From Avena insularis (taxonomy: Eukaryota > Streptophyta > Magnoliopsida > Poales > Poaceae): 64,000 nucleotides of DNA. The notes below the pieces were generated by a model that saw only the letters and a list, made by a program, of their open reading frames with translations, did not search any database and was not told the origin of the DNA. Below, piece by piece: positions 1 through 11,814 of this stretch. A program made the translations under genes and the position numbers. The stretch's first letter is position 1; every line of letters starts with the position of its first letter. The stretch is from assembly GCA_023614405.1 (NCBI GenBank), contig CM042696.1:334605211-334669210 (forward strand). The letters are read 5' to 3'.

Positions 1-1215
1 GGATTTGTCCATCCATATGATAGATAGATATGCTCTGGGCCCTCTCGGTGGAATGTCATCTAGTTAGCTTGCAAGCATGTGACTAGGTCACAAGGGATGA
101 CATATCATGGAACGAGTAAAGAGTACTTATCAGTAACGAGGTAGAACTAGGTATGGAGATACCGACGATCAAACCTCGGATAAGTATAGTATCGCGTGCA
201 AAGTGAATTGGTTTTTTCGTATGTTAATGGTTCTATCAATCTCGGATAAGTCATCGTTGAGTATGTGGGAGCCGTTATGGATCTCCAGATCCCGCTAATT
301 CTTATTGATCGGAGATGTGTCTCCATCATGTCTGCATATTCACGAACCGTAGGGTGACACACTTAAGGTTCGAAGTTGTTTTAAGTAGATATGGAATGTG
401 CGTTGGAGACTGAATGTTGTTCAGAGTCTCGGATTGGATCCGGGACATCACGAGGAGATCCGGAATTGTCCGGGGAATAATATTCATATATTGGGGATCA
501 TTTTCTAAGTTAGGAAATGTTCCGGAGTATTTGTATGGGGATTCTAGAAGGTTTCGGAATGTTCCGGAAGGTTCTAGAAGATTTCTTGGAGTTTACTTGA
601 AAACCAAGAAAGGATCAAGGAATCCTTGTGGGGTAAGACAAGGATTCGTGGGGGAGTAGGACTCTCCCCCCACCTCCTTGATCCGCCGGCCAAGGGAGAG
701 GGGACTCCTACAAGGACTCCACCTCCCCATGGCGCCTCCCTCCTTTAAATAGAGGGGTGGAGGCACAAGCCCCCAAGCCCCTTCTATTCTCTAGATCTCA
801 AGTTGCCTCTCTCCTCCTCATTCCCTCTGCTCTGGCTTAGGCGAAGCCCTGCAGAATTCTCTACTCCACCACCACCACCACACCGTCGTGCTGCTGGGAT
901 TCCGTGGAGAGATCTACTACCTCCGCTGCTCGCTGGAACAGGGAGAGGAAGGTCCGCTCGACCAAGACGTGTGACCGATCATGAAGCCACGGATCGCGGC
1001 GCCGGAAGGATCATCTACTCGATCTTGAGATCGGCAAGTGATCGACTACATCAACCACGAGATCCGATCTCGTAACGCTTTCATACAGGGTTAGTACAGA
1101 TCTATCTCGTTGCACATGTCTAATAGATTAGATCTTGGCTTTTATCTAGATTAGATCTGGGTTTTGTTCGTTCTTGCGGTAGAAATTTTTTGTTTTCCAT
1201 GCTACGAACCCATCA
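1..1215 (+). repeat. 5' LTR of the copia element (left part missing)
   Basis: This segment aligns base for base with 5965-7158. Base 1 corresponds to about 5965. The end at 1215 (..ACCCATCA) is where homology with the 3' LTR stops. It carries the core promoter (TATA-like element near 744-752) and a shared downstream leader. Confidence 0.93.
744..752 (+). promoter_or_regulatory. TATA-like element in copia 5' LTR
   Basis: The sequence tttaaatag lies just before aggggtggaggc. The same position in the 3' LTR holds ctatatatag, the better TATA box. The 5' copy looks weakened. No transcript evidence is available. Confidence 0.5.
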
Positions 1216-1221
1216 CAGACA

Positions 1222-1233
1222 TGGTATCGGAAC
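1222..1233 (+). promoter_or_regulatory. Primer binding site, initiator tRNA-Met type
   Basis: TGGTATCGGAAC lies six bases after the 5' LTR end. It resembles the plant iMet primer site TGGTATCAGAGC with two changes. Bases 1234-1481 are the untranslated leader before gag, with no other feature seen. Confidence 0.8.
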
Positions 1234-1481
1234 ACGGAATACCGAAAGGTAGAGCATGAGTCATATAAATGATATGATGAACATGAAGATTGTTCGCTGA
1301 TGAAACTACATCTTCTCTCGTGAAGATCGGACTTGGTGTAGTGGACTTGGTTCGTGTAATCACTAAGACAATGTGAGGGATGTTGTTTTGAGTGGGAGTT
1401 CACCTAGTTAATTTAAGAATTAAAATTGAACTCATTTTATCATAAACTTAGTCTAAACTACTTGCAAATTTGTTGTAGATT

Positions 1482-2033
1482 ATGGCGAACCTCTCCATCA
1501 ATTTCAATGCGTTCCTAGAGAACGAAAAGCTTAAGAACAATGGAAGCAACTTCACGGACTGGCTCCGTGGACTGAAGATTGTCCTTAGGGCTGGTCAGTT
1601 GACCTATGTGCTCAAAGCACCGCTAGGTGACCCACCTGCAGAAGATGCCACCGATGACGTAAAGAATGTTTACGCCACTCGGAAAAATCATTTCTCCACA
1701 GTTCAGTGTGCCATCCTGTACGGTTTAGAAACGGAGCTTCAGAAGTGCTTTGAGCACCACGACCCGTTCGAGATCATTAAGGAGCTCAAGCTCATTTTTG
1801 AGACTCAAGCGGCCATAGAGAACTATGAGGCCTCCGAAAAGTTCTTTACCTGTAAGATGGAAGAGGGTAGCTCCATTAGCGAGCACGTGCTCACCATCTC
1901 TGGGCACGCAAACAAGCTCCAAGAGTTGGGGATAACGATTCCTAATGAGTTAGGTATTCACCCTGTCCTCCAATCACTGCCACCGAGTTATAAGAACTTT
2001 GTGATGAACTACAATATGCCTTTGCATGAATAA
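1482..2033 (+). pseudogene. gag: Copia Gag, N-terminal part
   Basis: This is the structural capsid protein of the copia element, which would package the RNA in the cytoplasm. The ORF starts with ATG at 1482, begins MANLSINFNAF, and gives 183 residues of typical UBN2/copia Gag (FTDWLRGLKIVL; LQSLPPSYKNF near the end). It ends early at a TAA at 2031-2033. The following bases keep Gag coding in shifted frames: one shift lies near 2020 and a second at the CCCC run near 2054-2057, after which Gag continues into the zinc-knuckle part of the next ORF. The break is an indel, not a natural end, because copia Gag and Pol are normally one ORF. Confidence 0.9.
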
Positions 2034-2056
2034 GACGTTGCACGAACTATCGCCCC

Positions 2057-3184
2057 ATGCTGAAAACTGCTGAAGTGGAGATCAAGAAGGAGCACCAAGT
2101 GTTGATGGTCAATAAGACCACCAATTTCAAGAAACAGGGCAATCCTAAGAACAAGGGCAACTTCAAGAAGGACGGCAAGAAAGCTGCCGCACCTGCTAAG
2201 AAGCCCAAGGCTGGTCCTAAGCCTGAAACTGAATGCTTCTACTGCAAGGGTGCTGGTCACCGAAGCGAATCGCCCAAGTACCTGGCGGATCTAAAGAACG
2301 GCAACATCAAGAAGAAAGGTATATTCGATATACATGTTATTGATGTGTATCTTACTAGTAATCATAGTAGTGCCTGGGTATTTGATACTGGTTCGGTTGC
2401 TCATATTTGTAACTCGAAACAGGAGCTGCGGAATAAGCAAAGACTGGCGAGAGACGAGGTGACGATGCGCGTTGGAAATGGCTCCAAGGTTGATGTGATC
2501 GCCGTCACCACGCTCCCTCTGCATCTACCTTCGGGATTAGTTTTAAATTTGAATAATTGTTATTTGGTGCCTGCGTTAAGCATGAACATTATATCTGGAT
2601 CTTGTTTATTGCGAGACGGTTACTCTTTTAAGTTTGAGAATAAAGGTTGTTCGATTTATATGAGTAATATCATTAATGGTAATGCACCTGAGATGAATGG
2701 TTTATTCTTACTGAATCTCGATAGTAGTGACACACATGTTCACAACATAGATGCTATACAAACAAAATTGAATGATAATTCTACGTACATGTGGCACTGT
2801 CGTCTTGGTCACATTGGAGTGAAGCGTATGAAGAAGCTCCATTCTGATGGACTTCTTGAATCACTTGATTTTAAATCACTTGAAAGATGCGAAGCATGTC
2901 TAATGGGAAAAATGACTAAGACTCCATTCTATGGTATAATGGAGCGAGCTACAGACTTATTGGAAATAATACATACCGATGTGTGCGGTCCAATGAGTGT
3001 AGCATCATGTGGTGGATATCGTTATGTTCTCACTTTCACGGATGACTTAAGTAGATATGGGTATGTCTACTTTATGAAACATAAGTCCGAAACTTTCGAG
3101 AAGTTTAAGGAATTTCAAAGTGAAGTGGAAAATCATCATAACAAGAAGATTAAGTTTCGCTCCGACCATGAGGTGAATATCTAA
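2057..3184 (+). pseudogene. Copia Gag zinc knuckle, protease and integrase N-terminal half
   Basis: This is a 375-residue open stretch. A lysine-rich segment (about 20-55) leads to a damaged zinc knuckle: C60, C63 and H68 are present, but the last cysteine is lost in GHRSESPKYL. The aspartic protease motif FDTGSVAH has its catalytic aspartate at residue 110. A GAG-pre-integrase zinc-binding segment (WHCRLGHIGVKRM) and the start of the integrase core (IIHTDVCGPM, then LTFTDDLSRYGY) follow. Coding breaks at a TAA at 3182-3184. The normal integrase continues in another frame through 3178-3231, where a TGA and a TAG also occur. This part is therefore inactivated by a frameshift and at least two further stops. 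Confidence 0.92.
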
Positions 3185-3231
3185 GTTATGAGTTTGGCAT
3201 GTATTTAAAGAAATGTTGAATACTTTCGTAG

Positions 3232-5019
3232 TTGACACCGCCGGGAACACCACAGCGTAATGGTGTGTCCGAACGTCATAATCGAACTCTCTTAGATATG
3301 GTTCGGTCTATGATGCCTCTTACAGATTTGCTGATATCGTTTTGGGGCTATGCATTAGAGACAGCCGCATTCACTTTAAATAGGGCACCATCTAAATCCG
3401 TTCAAACGACATCGTACGAATTGTGGTTTGGTAAGAAACCTAAGTTGTCGTTCCTTAAAGTTTGGGGTTGCGAAGCATATGTAAAGAAGTTACAACCTGA
3501 TAAGCTTGAACCCAAAGCAGAGAAATGCGTCTTCATAGGATACCCTAAAGAAACAATTGGGTATACCTTCTATCATAGATCCGAAGGCAAAGTTTTTGTT
3601 GCCAAGAATGGATCCTTTCTTGAGAAGGAGTTTCTCTCAAAGGAAGTGACTGGAAGGAAAGTACAACTCGACGAGGATATTGAACCTTCTCTCGGAGTTG
3701 AGAGTAGCGCAGCACCGGAAGATGTTTTTGTGCCGCCTGCACCAATTGGAGAGGAAGCTAATGATGGTGATCATGAAACTTCGAATGAAGTTGCTACTGA
3801 ACCTCGCAGGTCAATGAGGGTTTGTACCACTCCTGATTGGTATGATCCTTCCTTGAACGTCATGTTGGTGGACAACACTGATGACCCTGCGACGTATGAG
3901 GAAGCTATGGTGAGCCCAGATTCCGACAAATGTCTAGAAGCCATGAAATCCGAAATGGGATCCATGTACGAAAACCAAGTATGGACTTTGGTGGACTTAC
4001 CGGATGGCCGTAAGGCTGTCGAGAACAAATGGATTTTCAAAAGAAAAACAGATGCTGATGGTAATGTTACCGTTTATAAAGCTCGACTTGTCGCGAAAGG
4101 GTTCCGACAAATTCAAGGAGTTGAATACGATGAGACATTCTCACCAGTAGCAAAGCTAAAGTCTGTGAGGATTTTGTTAGTAATTGCTGCATATTTCGAT
4201 TATGAGATTTGGCAGATGGATGTCAAAACGGCGTTCCTTAATGGTGACATTGAGGAAGAGTTGTATATGGTACAACCCAAGGGTTTTGTTGATCCTAAAG
4301 ATGCTGACAAGGTATGCAAACTTCAGCGCTCCATTTATGGACTGAAGCAAGCATCCCAGAGTTGGAATCAACGTTTTGATAAAGTAATCAAAAACTTTGG
4401 ATTTATACAAACTTATGGAGAAGCTTGTATTTACAAGAAAGTGAGTCGAAGCTCTATAGCATTCCTAGTACTATATGTAGATGACATATTGTTGATTGGG
4501 AATGATATAGAACTTCTTAATAGCGTCAAAGCCTATTTGAATAATAGTTTTTCAATGAAGGATCTTGGCAAAGCGGCATATATTCTAGGCATCAAGATTT
4601 ATAGAGATAGATCGAGACGCCTAATAGCGCTTTCACAAAGTACATACTTGGACAAAGTTCTAAAGAAGTTTAGAATGGAAGAGAGCAAGAAAGGGTTCGT
4701 GCCCATGTTGTCAGGTAAGACCTTGAGTAAGACTCAAAGTCCAGCTACGGCAGAAGATAGAGAGAAAATGAATAATATTCCCTATGCCTCAGCCATAGGT
4801 TTTATCATGTATGCCATGCTGTGTACAAGACCGGATATAGCACATGCTGTTAGTTTGACTAGCAGATATCAAAGTGATCCTGGAATGAAGCACTGGACAG
4901 CGGTCAAGAATATCCTAAAGTACCTAAACAGGACTAAGGATATGGTTCTTTCTTATGGAGGTGATGAACAACTTGTTGTAAACAGTTACACTGATGCTAG
5001 TTGGAACATCGATCCATGA
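3232..5019 (+). pseudogene. Copia integrase C-terminal part and reverse transcriptase
   Basis: The open frame runs from a TTG, so the start is not a true start but the point where the frame becomes open after the break upstream. The first residues (TPPGTPQRNGVSER) hold the integrase catalytic glutamate region. A variable linker follows, then an RVT_2 reverse transcriptase from about residue 245 to 500. Landmarks are NKWIFKRKTD, FSPVAKLKSVR, QMDVKTAFLNG, the catalytic YVDD at 4474-4485 and KDLGKAAYILGI. The chain runs into the start of RNase H (YTDASW) and stops at TGA 5017-5019. The next frame segment is the same frame, so one nonsense change separates RT from RNase H. Confidence 0.93.
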
Positions 5020-5451
5020 CTCAAGTCACACCGATACGTATTTATTTTGAATGGTGCTGCAGTGAGCTGGAGGAGTGCCAAGCAAAGCGTTGTGGCAAAA
5101 TCTTCAACTGAGTTGGAATACATAGCTGCTTCGGAGGCTGCACAAGAAGCCATATGGATGAAGGAGTTCATTACTGAACTTGGCATGGTTCCTAGTGCGT
5201 TGGACCCGATAGCCATCTACTGTGACAACACAGGTGCCATAGCTAATGCACAGGAGCCAAGGGCACATAGCAAGCTGAAGCACATCAAGCTACGTTTCCA
5301 TGCTATTCGCGAGTATGTCCAAGATGGTGACATAAAGATTTGCAAAGTACACACTGATCTGAATGTGGCAGATCCATTGACTAAACCTCTCCCTAGAGCA
5401 AAGCATGACCAACACCAGAACGCCATGGGTGTTAGGTATATTACCATGTAA
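5020..5451 (+). pseudogene. Copia RNase H
   Basis: This continues the RT frame after the TGA at 5017-5019. The landmarks are STELEYIAASEAAQEAIWM and YCDNTGAIANA. The ending HTDLNVADPLTKPL is diagnostic for the copia RNase H C-terminus. It would degrade the RNA strand during reverse transcription. The natural stop is the TAA at 5449-5451, and the purine tract and 3' LTR follow within 35 bases. Confidence 0.92.
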
Positions 5452-5473
5452 TCTAGATTATTGACTCTAGTGC

Positions 5474-5483
5474 AAGTGGGAGA
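5474..5483 (+). promoter_or_regulatory. Polypurine tract of the copia element
   Basis: The sequence aagtgggaga directly precedes the 3' LTR (TG at 5485). This is the expected site for plus-strand priming. Confidence 0.85.
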
Positions 5484-5484
5484 C

Positions 5485-7158
5485 TGTTGGAGATATGCCC
5501 AAGAGGCAATAATAAAAGTGGTTATTATTATATCTTTGTGTTTATGATGAATGTTTACATCCCATGCTATAATTGTATTATTAGGAAATACTAATAATTG
5601 TGTGTTTTGTAAACATAAAAGAGTCCCTAGTAAGCCTCCTGTTGAACTAGCTTGTTGATTAATAGATGATCATGGTTTCCTGATCATGGACATTGGATGT
5701 CATTAATAACAAGGTCATATCATTAGGAGAATGATGTGACGGACACTCACCCATAGTAAGTGTAGCATGAGATCAAGTTATTTAGTTCTTATTGCTACAA
5801 GCTTTCAAATGCATAGTAACCTAATCCTTTGACCATGAGGTTATGTTAATCACCATCACCGGATGGGTGCTTTGATGACATCAAACACCGCTTCGTAACT
5901 AGGTGGTTATAAAGGTGTCATTGGCTATTCCGAAAGTATGTGTTGAAGCGCATGGACCAAGATTGAGATTTGTCCATCCATATGACGGATATATATGCTC
6001 TAGGCCCTCTCGGTGGAATGTCATCTAGTTAGCTTGCAAGCATGTGACTGGGTCACAAGGGATGACATAACATGGAATGAGTAAAGAGTACTTATCAGTA
6101 ACGAGGTAGAACTAGGTATGGAGATACCGACGATCAAACCTCGGATAAGTAGAGTATCACGTGACAAAGGGAATTGGTTTCTTATGTTAATGGTTCTATC
6201 GATCACGAAGTCATCGTTGAGTATGTGGGACCGTTATGGATCTCCAGACCCCGCTGATGGTTATTGATCGAAGAGGTGTCTCCATCATGTCTGCATATTC
6301 ACAAACCGTAGGGTGACACACTTAAAGTTCGATGTTGTTTAGGTAGATATGGAATGTGCGTTGGAGACCGAATGTTGTTCGGAGTCTCAAATTGGATTTG
6401 AGACATCACGAGGAGATCCAGAATTGTACGGAGAATAAGATTCATATAATGGAGATCATTTTCTAGGTTCAGAAATGTCCTGGAGTGTTTATATGGGGGT
6501 TCTAGAAGGTTTCAAAATGTTCTGGAAGGTTCTAGAAATTTCTATGGAGTTTACTTGAAAACCAAGAAAGAAAGAGGGGAAACTTGGGGGGGGGGGAAGG
6601 AAACTCCCCCCAAGCCCCCCTTGTGCGCCGGCCCTAGGAGGTGGGCCTAGGGGTGGGAACCCTAGGCCGCACCCTTCCCTCTATATATAGAGGGGTGGAG
6701 GCGCCACCCCCTTGCCCTTCCACTCTTGCCCTAGCCGCCTCTCTCCTCCTCCTTCCTTCTCCTCAGGCTTAGGCGAAGCCCTGCAGAATTCTCTACTCCA
6801 CCACCACTACCACGCCGTCGTGCTGCTGGGATTCCGTGGAGAGATCTACTACCTCCGTTGCTCGCTGGAACAGGGAAAGGAAGGTTCAGATCGACCAAGA
6901 CGCAGGACCGATCATGAAGCGCTGCCGGAACACGGCGCCAGAAGAATCGTCTACTCGATCTTGAGATCGGCAAGTGATCATCTACATCAACGACGAGATC
7001 CGATCTCGCACAAGGCTTTTGGATCTACAAGGGTTAGTACAGATCTATCTCGTTGCACATGTCTAATAGATTAGATCTTGGCTTTTATCTAGATTAGATC
7101 TGGGTTTTGTTCGTTCTTGCGGTAGAATTTTTTTGTTTTCCATGCTACGAACCCATCA
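5485..7158 (+). repeat. 3' LTR of the copia element, 1674 bp
   Basis: It starts TGTTGGAGATATGCCC after the purine tract and ends ACCCATCA at 7158. The right 1194 bp match 1-1215. A run of consecutive G near 6587 and a C-rich block near 6604-6620 are specific to this copy, and differ from the 5' LTR at 650-675. Confidence 0.95.
6681..6690 (+). promoter_or_regulatory. TATA box in copia 3' LTR
   Basis: The sequence ctatatatag is followed by aggggtggaggc. It is the equivalent of the weaker element at 744-752 and could drive read-out transcription into element A1. Confidence 0.6.
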
Positions 7159-7431
7159 GGAGGACCGATCGATCACTCCCTCTTCTTCCTCTAGTTTCCC
7201 ACAGTTCATCTAGGATACAGCTCGAGGAGCACCGGTACTGGGCACTAATCCCTCATATATTGAGTCCATGCATGAGTAGGGGTGTTACCTCGCCTAGAGG
7301 GCCCTGAATCTAGGTATATCACTGTGTTAGCAGTGCATGTGCTCAATCCCTCATGCGGAAGCCATCGCTAGCTCTTGACTATGCCCTCTTAAGCCATCCC
7401 TGATGGTACTGTTGTGTTCCACACCACGACA
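7159..7431 (+). repeat. Remnant of the A1 5' LTR
   Basis: The segment ends CCACACCACGACA immediately before the primer site. Its end resembles the end of the A2 3' LTR (CCACCACCACGACA at 54785), with weak similarity for about 60 bases upstream. That supports the boundary and shows A1 and A2 to be related but different families. The rest of this LTR lies left of the copia element, outside the window. Confidence 0.75.
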
Positions 7432-7433
7432 GT

Positions 7434-7451
7434 TAGCGCCCACCGTGGGGC
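7434..7451 (+). promoter_or_regulatory. Primer binding site, tRNA-Lys(CTT) type
   Basis: TAGCGCCCACCGTGGGGC matches the complement of the 3' end of plant tRNA-Lys (TGGCGCCCACCGTGGGGC) except for one base. It starts two bases after the LTR end and is the usual primer site of many Tat-lineage elements. Confidence 0.88.
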
Positions 7452-7480
7452 ATAGCACTACGGCTGGAATCATCTTCCGC

Positions 7481-9708
7481 ATGGGACTTCCGCTCGTTGC
7501 CGATGAACATGTTGCCTCTGGCCTCATGCTCACTCTCGGCACCTTTGATTGCGTCATCGAGAACGAGTCATGCTTCACTGAGGCAACCTTCCCTGAAAAT
7601 GGCTCCATTCTCCACTTCGGTGACCACCACGTCTACATCGCCACCATCGCAGAGGATTTCCCTCGTGGGATCCTCTCGATCTCTTCCTCTCCTTCCGGTT
7701 GCGTCGCACCCAACGGCATCGCAGTTAGCTGCAGCATCGAGGTCATGATGGCTGACTCCGGCAACAATCGTCGCCCTCCTCCCGAGCGCCGCCCAAATGG
7801 CAACGACTCCACTTCTCGTGTGTAGGAACCTGACATCCTAACAACCTCCATCTAGTGCCTCTGCAACCCAGTCATCTATGAGGCGGATCTGGCCACTAAT
7901 GCCGCTATCATGGAGTCGACTAGCCAAAACCTCCTAAACAAGGCCAACCGTGTCGCCGCTGCGTAGTGCCGGCTGAACGCCACCATGCACGAGTACAACT
8001 CTGCACACGACTTCTCCCCTGATGTACCCGGTACCATCTAGTACATTCAGCATCGAGGCCGCGACCTCGGCGCAGAGATGGACCGTGTAGATGACCCACG
8101 GACCCCCACGACACAACCGATCTACAACACCCCTGCCAAGAACATGAGGGTGGAAGAGGCCATGGCAACAAAAATGGAGAACCTCAAGGGGGAGGTGTTG
8201 CATCGCCAGCAGTTGCGCCTCAAGCAGCTCGTCACCACTACCAACCAGCTGGCGAAGCAGGCAGGCCCAAGCGGAGCTGGAAGCAAAAACCGGAGCCCCC
8301 ACCGGACAGTGGATCTGCAAAATCCTGGTGGGGGACAGCAGGCTTATCAGGCATCTTCGCCACATGGACCGAGGCAGAACAGCCAAGTGTGTAGCACATC
8401 CGGCAGCAAGAACCACCAGTACCGTGACCCAGATGCGGTCCCCAGCAAGCAGTGAGGTTCGCCTAGCGGAGCCGTCCAAGGGCACCATCACCATGCTCTA
8501 ACTTGCGGAGCCGGTCAAGGTCATCATTGCCAAGAATCAGCTGGTGGAGGCTCTAGATATGCGGCGATGCATTGACTTGTTGATACAGTCACGCATCATG
8601 GAGGAAGAAAGTCCAGCCGGTCCGAAATGCTTTGGGCCACGCATCCGAAATGAGCCATTTCCCAAGGGATTTCTCTCCCAAGAGACACCCCAAGTACAAC
8701 GGCACCACCAAGCTATAGGATTGGTTGGTGGACTACACCACCGATGTGGGCATCGCCAATGGAAACAAGTGTGTAGCCATGCACTACATATCCCTCGTGC
8801 TCCTCGGCTTGGCTAGGACTTTGCTGAACAGCCTCCTAGAGGGCAGCATCAACGTCTGGATAGACTTTGAGCAGGCATTTGTCTGCAACTTCACTAGCAC
8901 GTACAAGCTTCGAGGCCCCCCTTGTGACCTCGCCCTTTGCGTCCAAGGCAAGGACAAGTACGACCGCGCCTTCCTCACTCGGTCGAAAAGCATGCACAAC
9001 TCCTGTGAGGCGGTGCATGAGCACTAGGGAACTGATTTCTTCACTAGTGGATGCCAAGATGGCACAATGCTGAAGCACAAGCTGAATTGGGTGGAGCCCT
9101 AGACCATGGTTGATATCATGTCCATCACGGACAACTACACCACCACTGGCTCCACAATGAAGAAGGCCATTGTGGTGGACGACGCAGGGAAAATCATCGC
9201 TGATGACCTAACTGACAGGCGCCAGCCGGCTGAACCCAATGCGTGAAACAATTATAGGCAGCACCACCAGGACAAGTGCCAAGGAAAAAGGAAAGACAAG
9301 CAGCTGAATAACCGGTACGGCTCCAAGCAAGTTGCGACGATCCAAGAGGATCCGTCTGTAGGAGGCAGTCGCAGACAAAAGCCAGATTATTGGTCATTTT
9401 GGACAAAGTACACATTCGAGTCCATGATTGATGGGTCGTGTAAGTACCACAACGTTAGCAACAAGTTGACTATGCACACAACCTGGGAGTGCAGCTGGAC
9501 TAAGAAAATGGCTGAGCTGGCAAACCTTCCACCACCTCCACCTCCTCCAGCTAGTGGCCCACTACACAACCGCGACCGCCATGCGGAAGATGACAACTAC
9601 CCCCGCCATTTGGGTAACTACCAAATTTTCACCTCCGAGCGAGATGACAAGAACAACAATAGGCGCCGCGAGGCGGAAGTCAATGCCATCGTCCCACTTG
9701 TTCCCTAG
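7481..9708 (+). pseudogene. gag: A1 Gag, decayed
   Basis: The first in-frame ATG after the primer site is at 7481 (MGLPLVADEH). The frame continues to 8455, interrupted by stops such as the TAGs in AA*CRLNA and TI*YIQHRG, where related elements have glutamine. After a shift, the Retrotrans_gag domain is recognisable at about 8720-9090 (DYTTDVGIANGNKCVAMHYI, GSINVWIDFEQAFVCNFT, HNSCEAVHEH). A zinc-finger-like segment (CKYHNVSNKLTMHTTWEC) lies near 9440-9495, followed by a run of eight prolines. At least three frame changes and many stops exclude function. It would have formed the particle shell. Confidence 0.85.
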
Positions 9709-9720
9709 TACCTAAACTAG

Positions 9721-10288
9721 TAGGAGAAGACAATCACCTAGAGCAGGGACGACCAGCTGGCTATACTACCAAACTCGGGCCGCTACGCAATGGTACTCGA
9801 CCCCATCATAATCTCCCAAAAGAAGACTCGTGGGTTCTTGCTCGTCCTCCTTAACGACGACAGCAGCATCAACCTCCTCAACCACACAGCCATGGAAAAG
9901 CTCAGTATCACCGAGTCCTAGCTTCAACCAACCTCCACTATCTTCCATGCCATCGTGATGGGTACACCTTGCTCTCCAATTGGAAAAATCCATCTAGACA
10001 TCCTATTTGGTACACAAGACAACTTCCGACGTGAGTCCATCCGGTGAGGTTGTCAACCTCACCAGCTCCTACCATACCATCCTCGGGCGCCCAACGCTCA
10101 CCAAGTTCATGGCAGTTCCACACTACGTGTACCTCAAGGTCAAGCTCCCAGGGCCAAAGGTAGTGATCAATGTCACTGGTTGCTACAAGCGATCGATGGA
10201 GTGGGCCTCTGCCGGCTCCAAGCTGCCCATGTCATTGGTCATCACGCCAGAGAAGTGCATCATCATGCTGAACGTGGCGCTGGTGTAG
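9721..10288 (+). pseudogene. A1 aspartic protease, decayed
   Basis: The protease would cleave Gag-Pol. The active-site region reads NDDSSINLLNH near 9856, where relatives have VDGGSSINLL, so the catalytic motif is altered. Downstream landmarks are HLDILFGTQDNF, YHTILGRPTLTKFMAVPHY and LKVKLPGP, the Tat-lineage protease signature. The frame changes once between 10040 and 10060. It ends near 10288 and leads directly into RT. Confidence 0.85.
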
Positions 10289-10380
10289 GGCGAGATGCCG
10301 TCTGGCGGCTCCAAGCCAGCCAGTTATATACAGTTCAAGCCGGTTGCGGGCACCAAGAAAATTTTGCTTGACGAGGCCCA

Positions 10381-11550
10381 GCCGTACAAGTTCGTCCATG
10401 TAGGAACCAACCTCGATAGAAAATAGGAAAGAGCGCTCGTCCACTTCCTCCATGAGAATCGGGATATCTTTGCATGGTCCCTAAAGGACATGCCAGGTGT
10501 TCCGATGGAGCTCGTCGGGCACTCTCTTCATGTGCGGCCGATGCGAAGGCGGTCAAGCAATCTTTGCGCCACTTCGCCGAGGAGAAGCGGAAGACCATTG
10601 GTGAGGAGATCACTTGGCTCCTGCAGCCCGGTTCATTATGGAAGTATACCACGCAGATTGGATGGCAAACCCAGTACTAGTGCTCAAGAAGAACAATACA
10701 TGGTGCATGTGTGTCGATTACACCAGCTTGAACAAAGCCTGCCCCAAAGATCCATTCGCCCAACCCCGGATAGATCAATTGATCGACCCCACAGCCGGTT
10801 GCGAACTATTATCATTTCTATATGCCTACTTAATCTATGACCAGATTAAGTTGAATATCGCGGATTAAAGAATACAACCTTTATTACCCCGTATGGGGCT
10901 TATTGTTATACCACCATGCCGTTCGGTCTGAAAAATGCAGGTGCAACCTACTAGCGCTGCATACAAAAATGCTTGTAGACGCAAAGTGGGAGAAACGTAC
11001 ACGGTTACATTGATGATGTGGTGGTGAAGACAAAAGAGAGAGGCACGCGCCTCGAGGACCTGAAGGAGTCGTTCGAGAACCTCTATCGGTTCTAGATGAA
11101 GCTGAACCCAGAGAAATGCAACTTTGGTGTTCTAGCTGGTTAGCTCCTCGATTTCCTCGTCTCAAAATGAGGGATCGAGGCCAACCCAGGGAAGATATGT
11201 GCAATCAAGCACGTGCAACTGCAGAAAAACCTACACGACATCTATAAATTCGCCAGGTGCCTGACCTCCCTCAGCCTGTTCGTCAACCGGCTGGGCGAGA
11301 AAGCACTCCTAGTGTACCATCTCAAGAGGTAAACCGACTGGTTCGTCTGGTCATCCCAGGCAGAAATGAACTTCCACGAGCTCAAGTGCATGCTCTCTAG
11401 TCCACCCATCCTAGCATCACCAAACCTGAAGGAGCCAATGGTACCATACATCACGGCCACCAACCAGGTCGTCAGTGTAGTGCTCATGGTAGAAAAACCA
11501 GAATAGAGGAGGGCGCAGCCGGTCCAACGCCCACTGTACTATCTGAGCAA
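10381..11550 (+). pseudogene. A1 reverse transcriptase, decayed
   Basis: Landmarks in order are ENRDIFAWSLKDMPG (about 10450-10495), the fingers motif YHADWMANPVLVLKKN (about 10638-10690), WCMCVDYTSLNKACPKDPF, TMPFGLKNAGATY before a TAG (about 10914-10955), the catalytic YIDD at 11006-11017 and MKLNPEKCNFGV (11095-11130). Stops replace glutamine, arginine and tryptophan at several places (TAG after GATY, TAG after VLAG, TGA in FLVSK*GIEA). This is a Ty3-gypsy RT that would copy genomic RNA in the particle. Confidence 0.9.
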
Positions 11551-11760
11551 AATGATCACTCTCTCGAAACAGAACTACCCCCTATCAAAAGCTGGTATAC
11601 GATGTGTAAATGTCCGCCAAGAAACTCAAGCACTACTTCCAGGAGCCCTCCATCCGGGTGGTCGCCATGGCACCACTCTCCGAGATCATCGGCAACAAAG
11701 ATGCCATTGGCCTAGTGGCAAAGTGGTCAATCTAGTATGATCCAAGAACGGCGATCAATT
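11380..11760 (+). pseudogene. A1 RT-linked RNase H, decayed
   Basis: After RT, ELKCMLSSPPILASP, VVSVVLMVEK and a frame-shifted SAKKLKHYFQEP segment mark the ordinary gypsy RNase H (RNase_H_like). It has several stops and at least two frameshifts. It lies directly before a second, different RNase H, which together indicate the Tat lineage. Confidence 0.75.
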
Positions 11761-11814
11761 CCTAGGCACTAGCCGACTTCTTAATCGACTAGGCGGAATC
11801 CTAGTACTTGCCAC

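Larger units (their letters stand above)
1..7158 (+). mobile_element. Ty1-copia LTR retrotransposon, BARE/WIS/Angela-like, 5' end outside the window
   Basis: The order is 5' LTR (partial), iMet-type primer site, gag, protease, integrase, reverse transcriptase, RNase H, purine tract and 3' LTR, all on the + strand. PR-IN-RT-RNH is the copia order. The LTR starts TGTTGGAGATATGCCC and ends ACCCATCA, typical of the grass BARE/Angela superfamily. Comparing the two LTRs fixes the element end: they agree up to CCCATCA and then diverge (cagaca internally, ggagg outside). About 480 bp of the 5' LTR lie left of base 1. By hand count the LTRs differ by roughly 5 percent over the first 220 aligned bases, so this is not a fresh insertion. 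It sits inside the 5' LTR of the gypsy element A1. The 3' target duplication would be ggagg (7159-7163) but cannot be confirmed without the left flank. Confidence 0.95.

Noticed and set aside
147..362. Minus-strand ORF in the copia LTR
   Set aside because: It is not conserved in the matching 3' LTR, where the frame is broken by indels.
7434..7451. tRNA gene at the primer site
   Set aside because: Only the 18 bases complementary to a tRNA 3' end are present. No cloverleaf surrounds this or the other primer sites.
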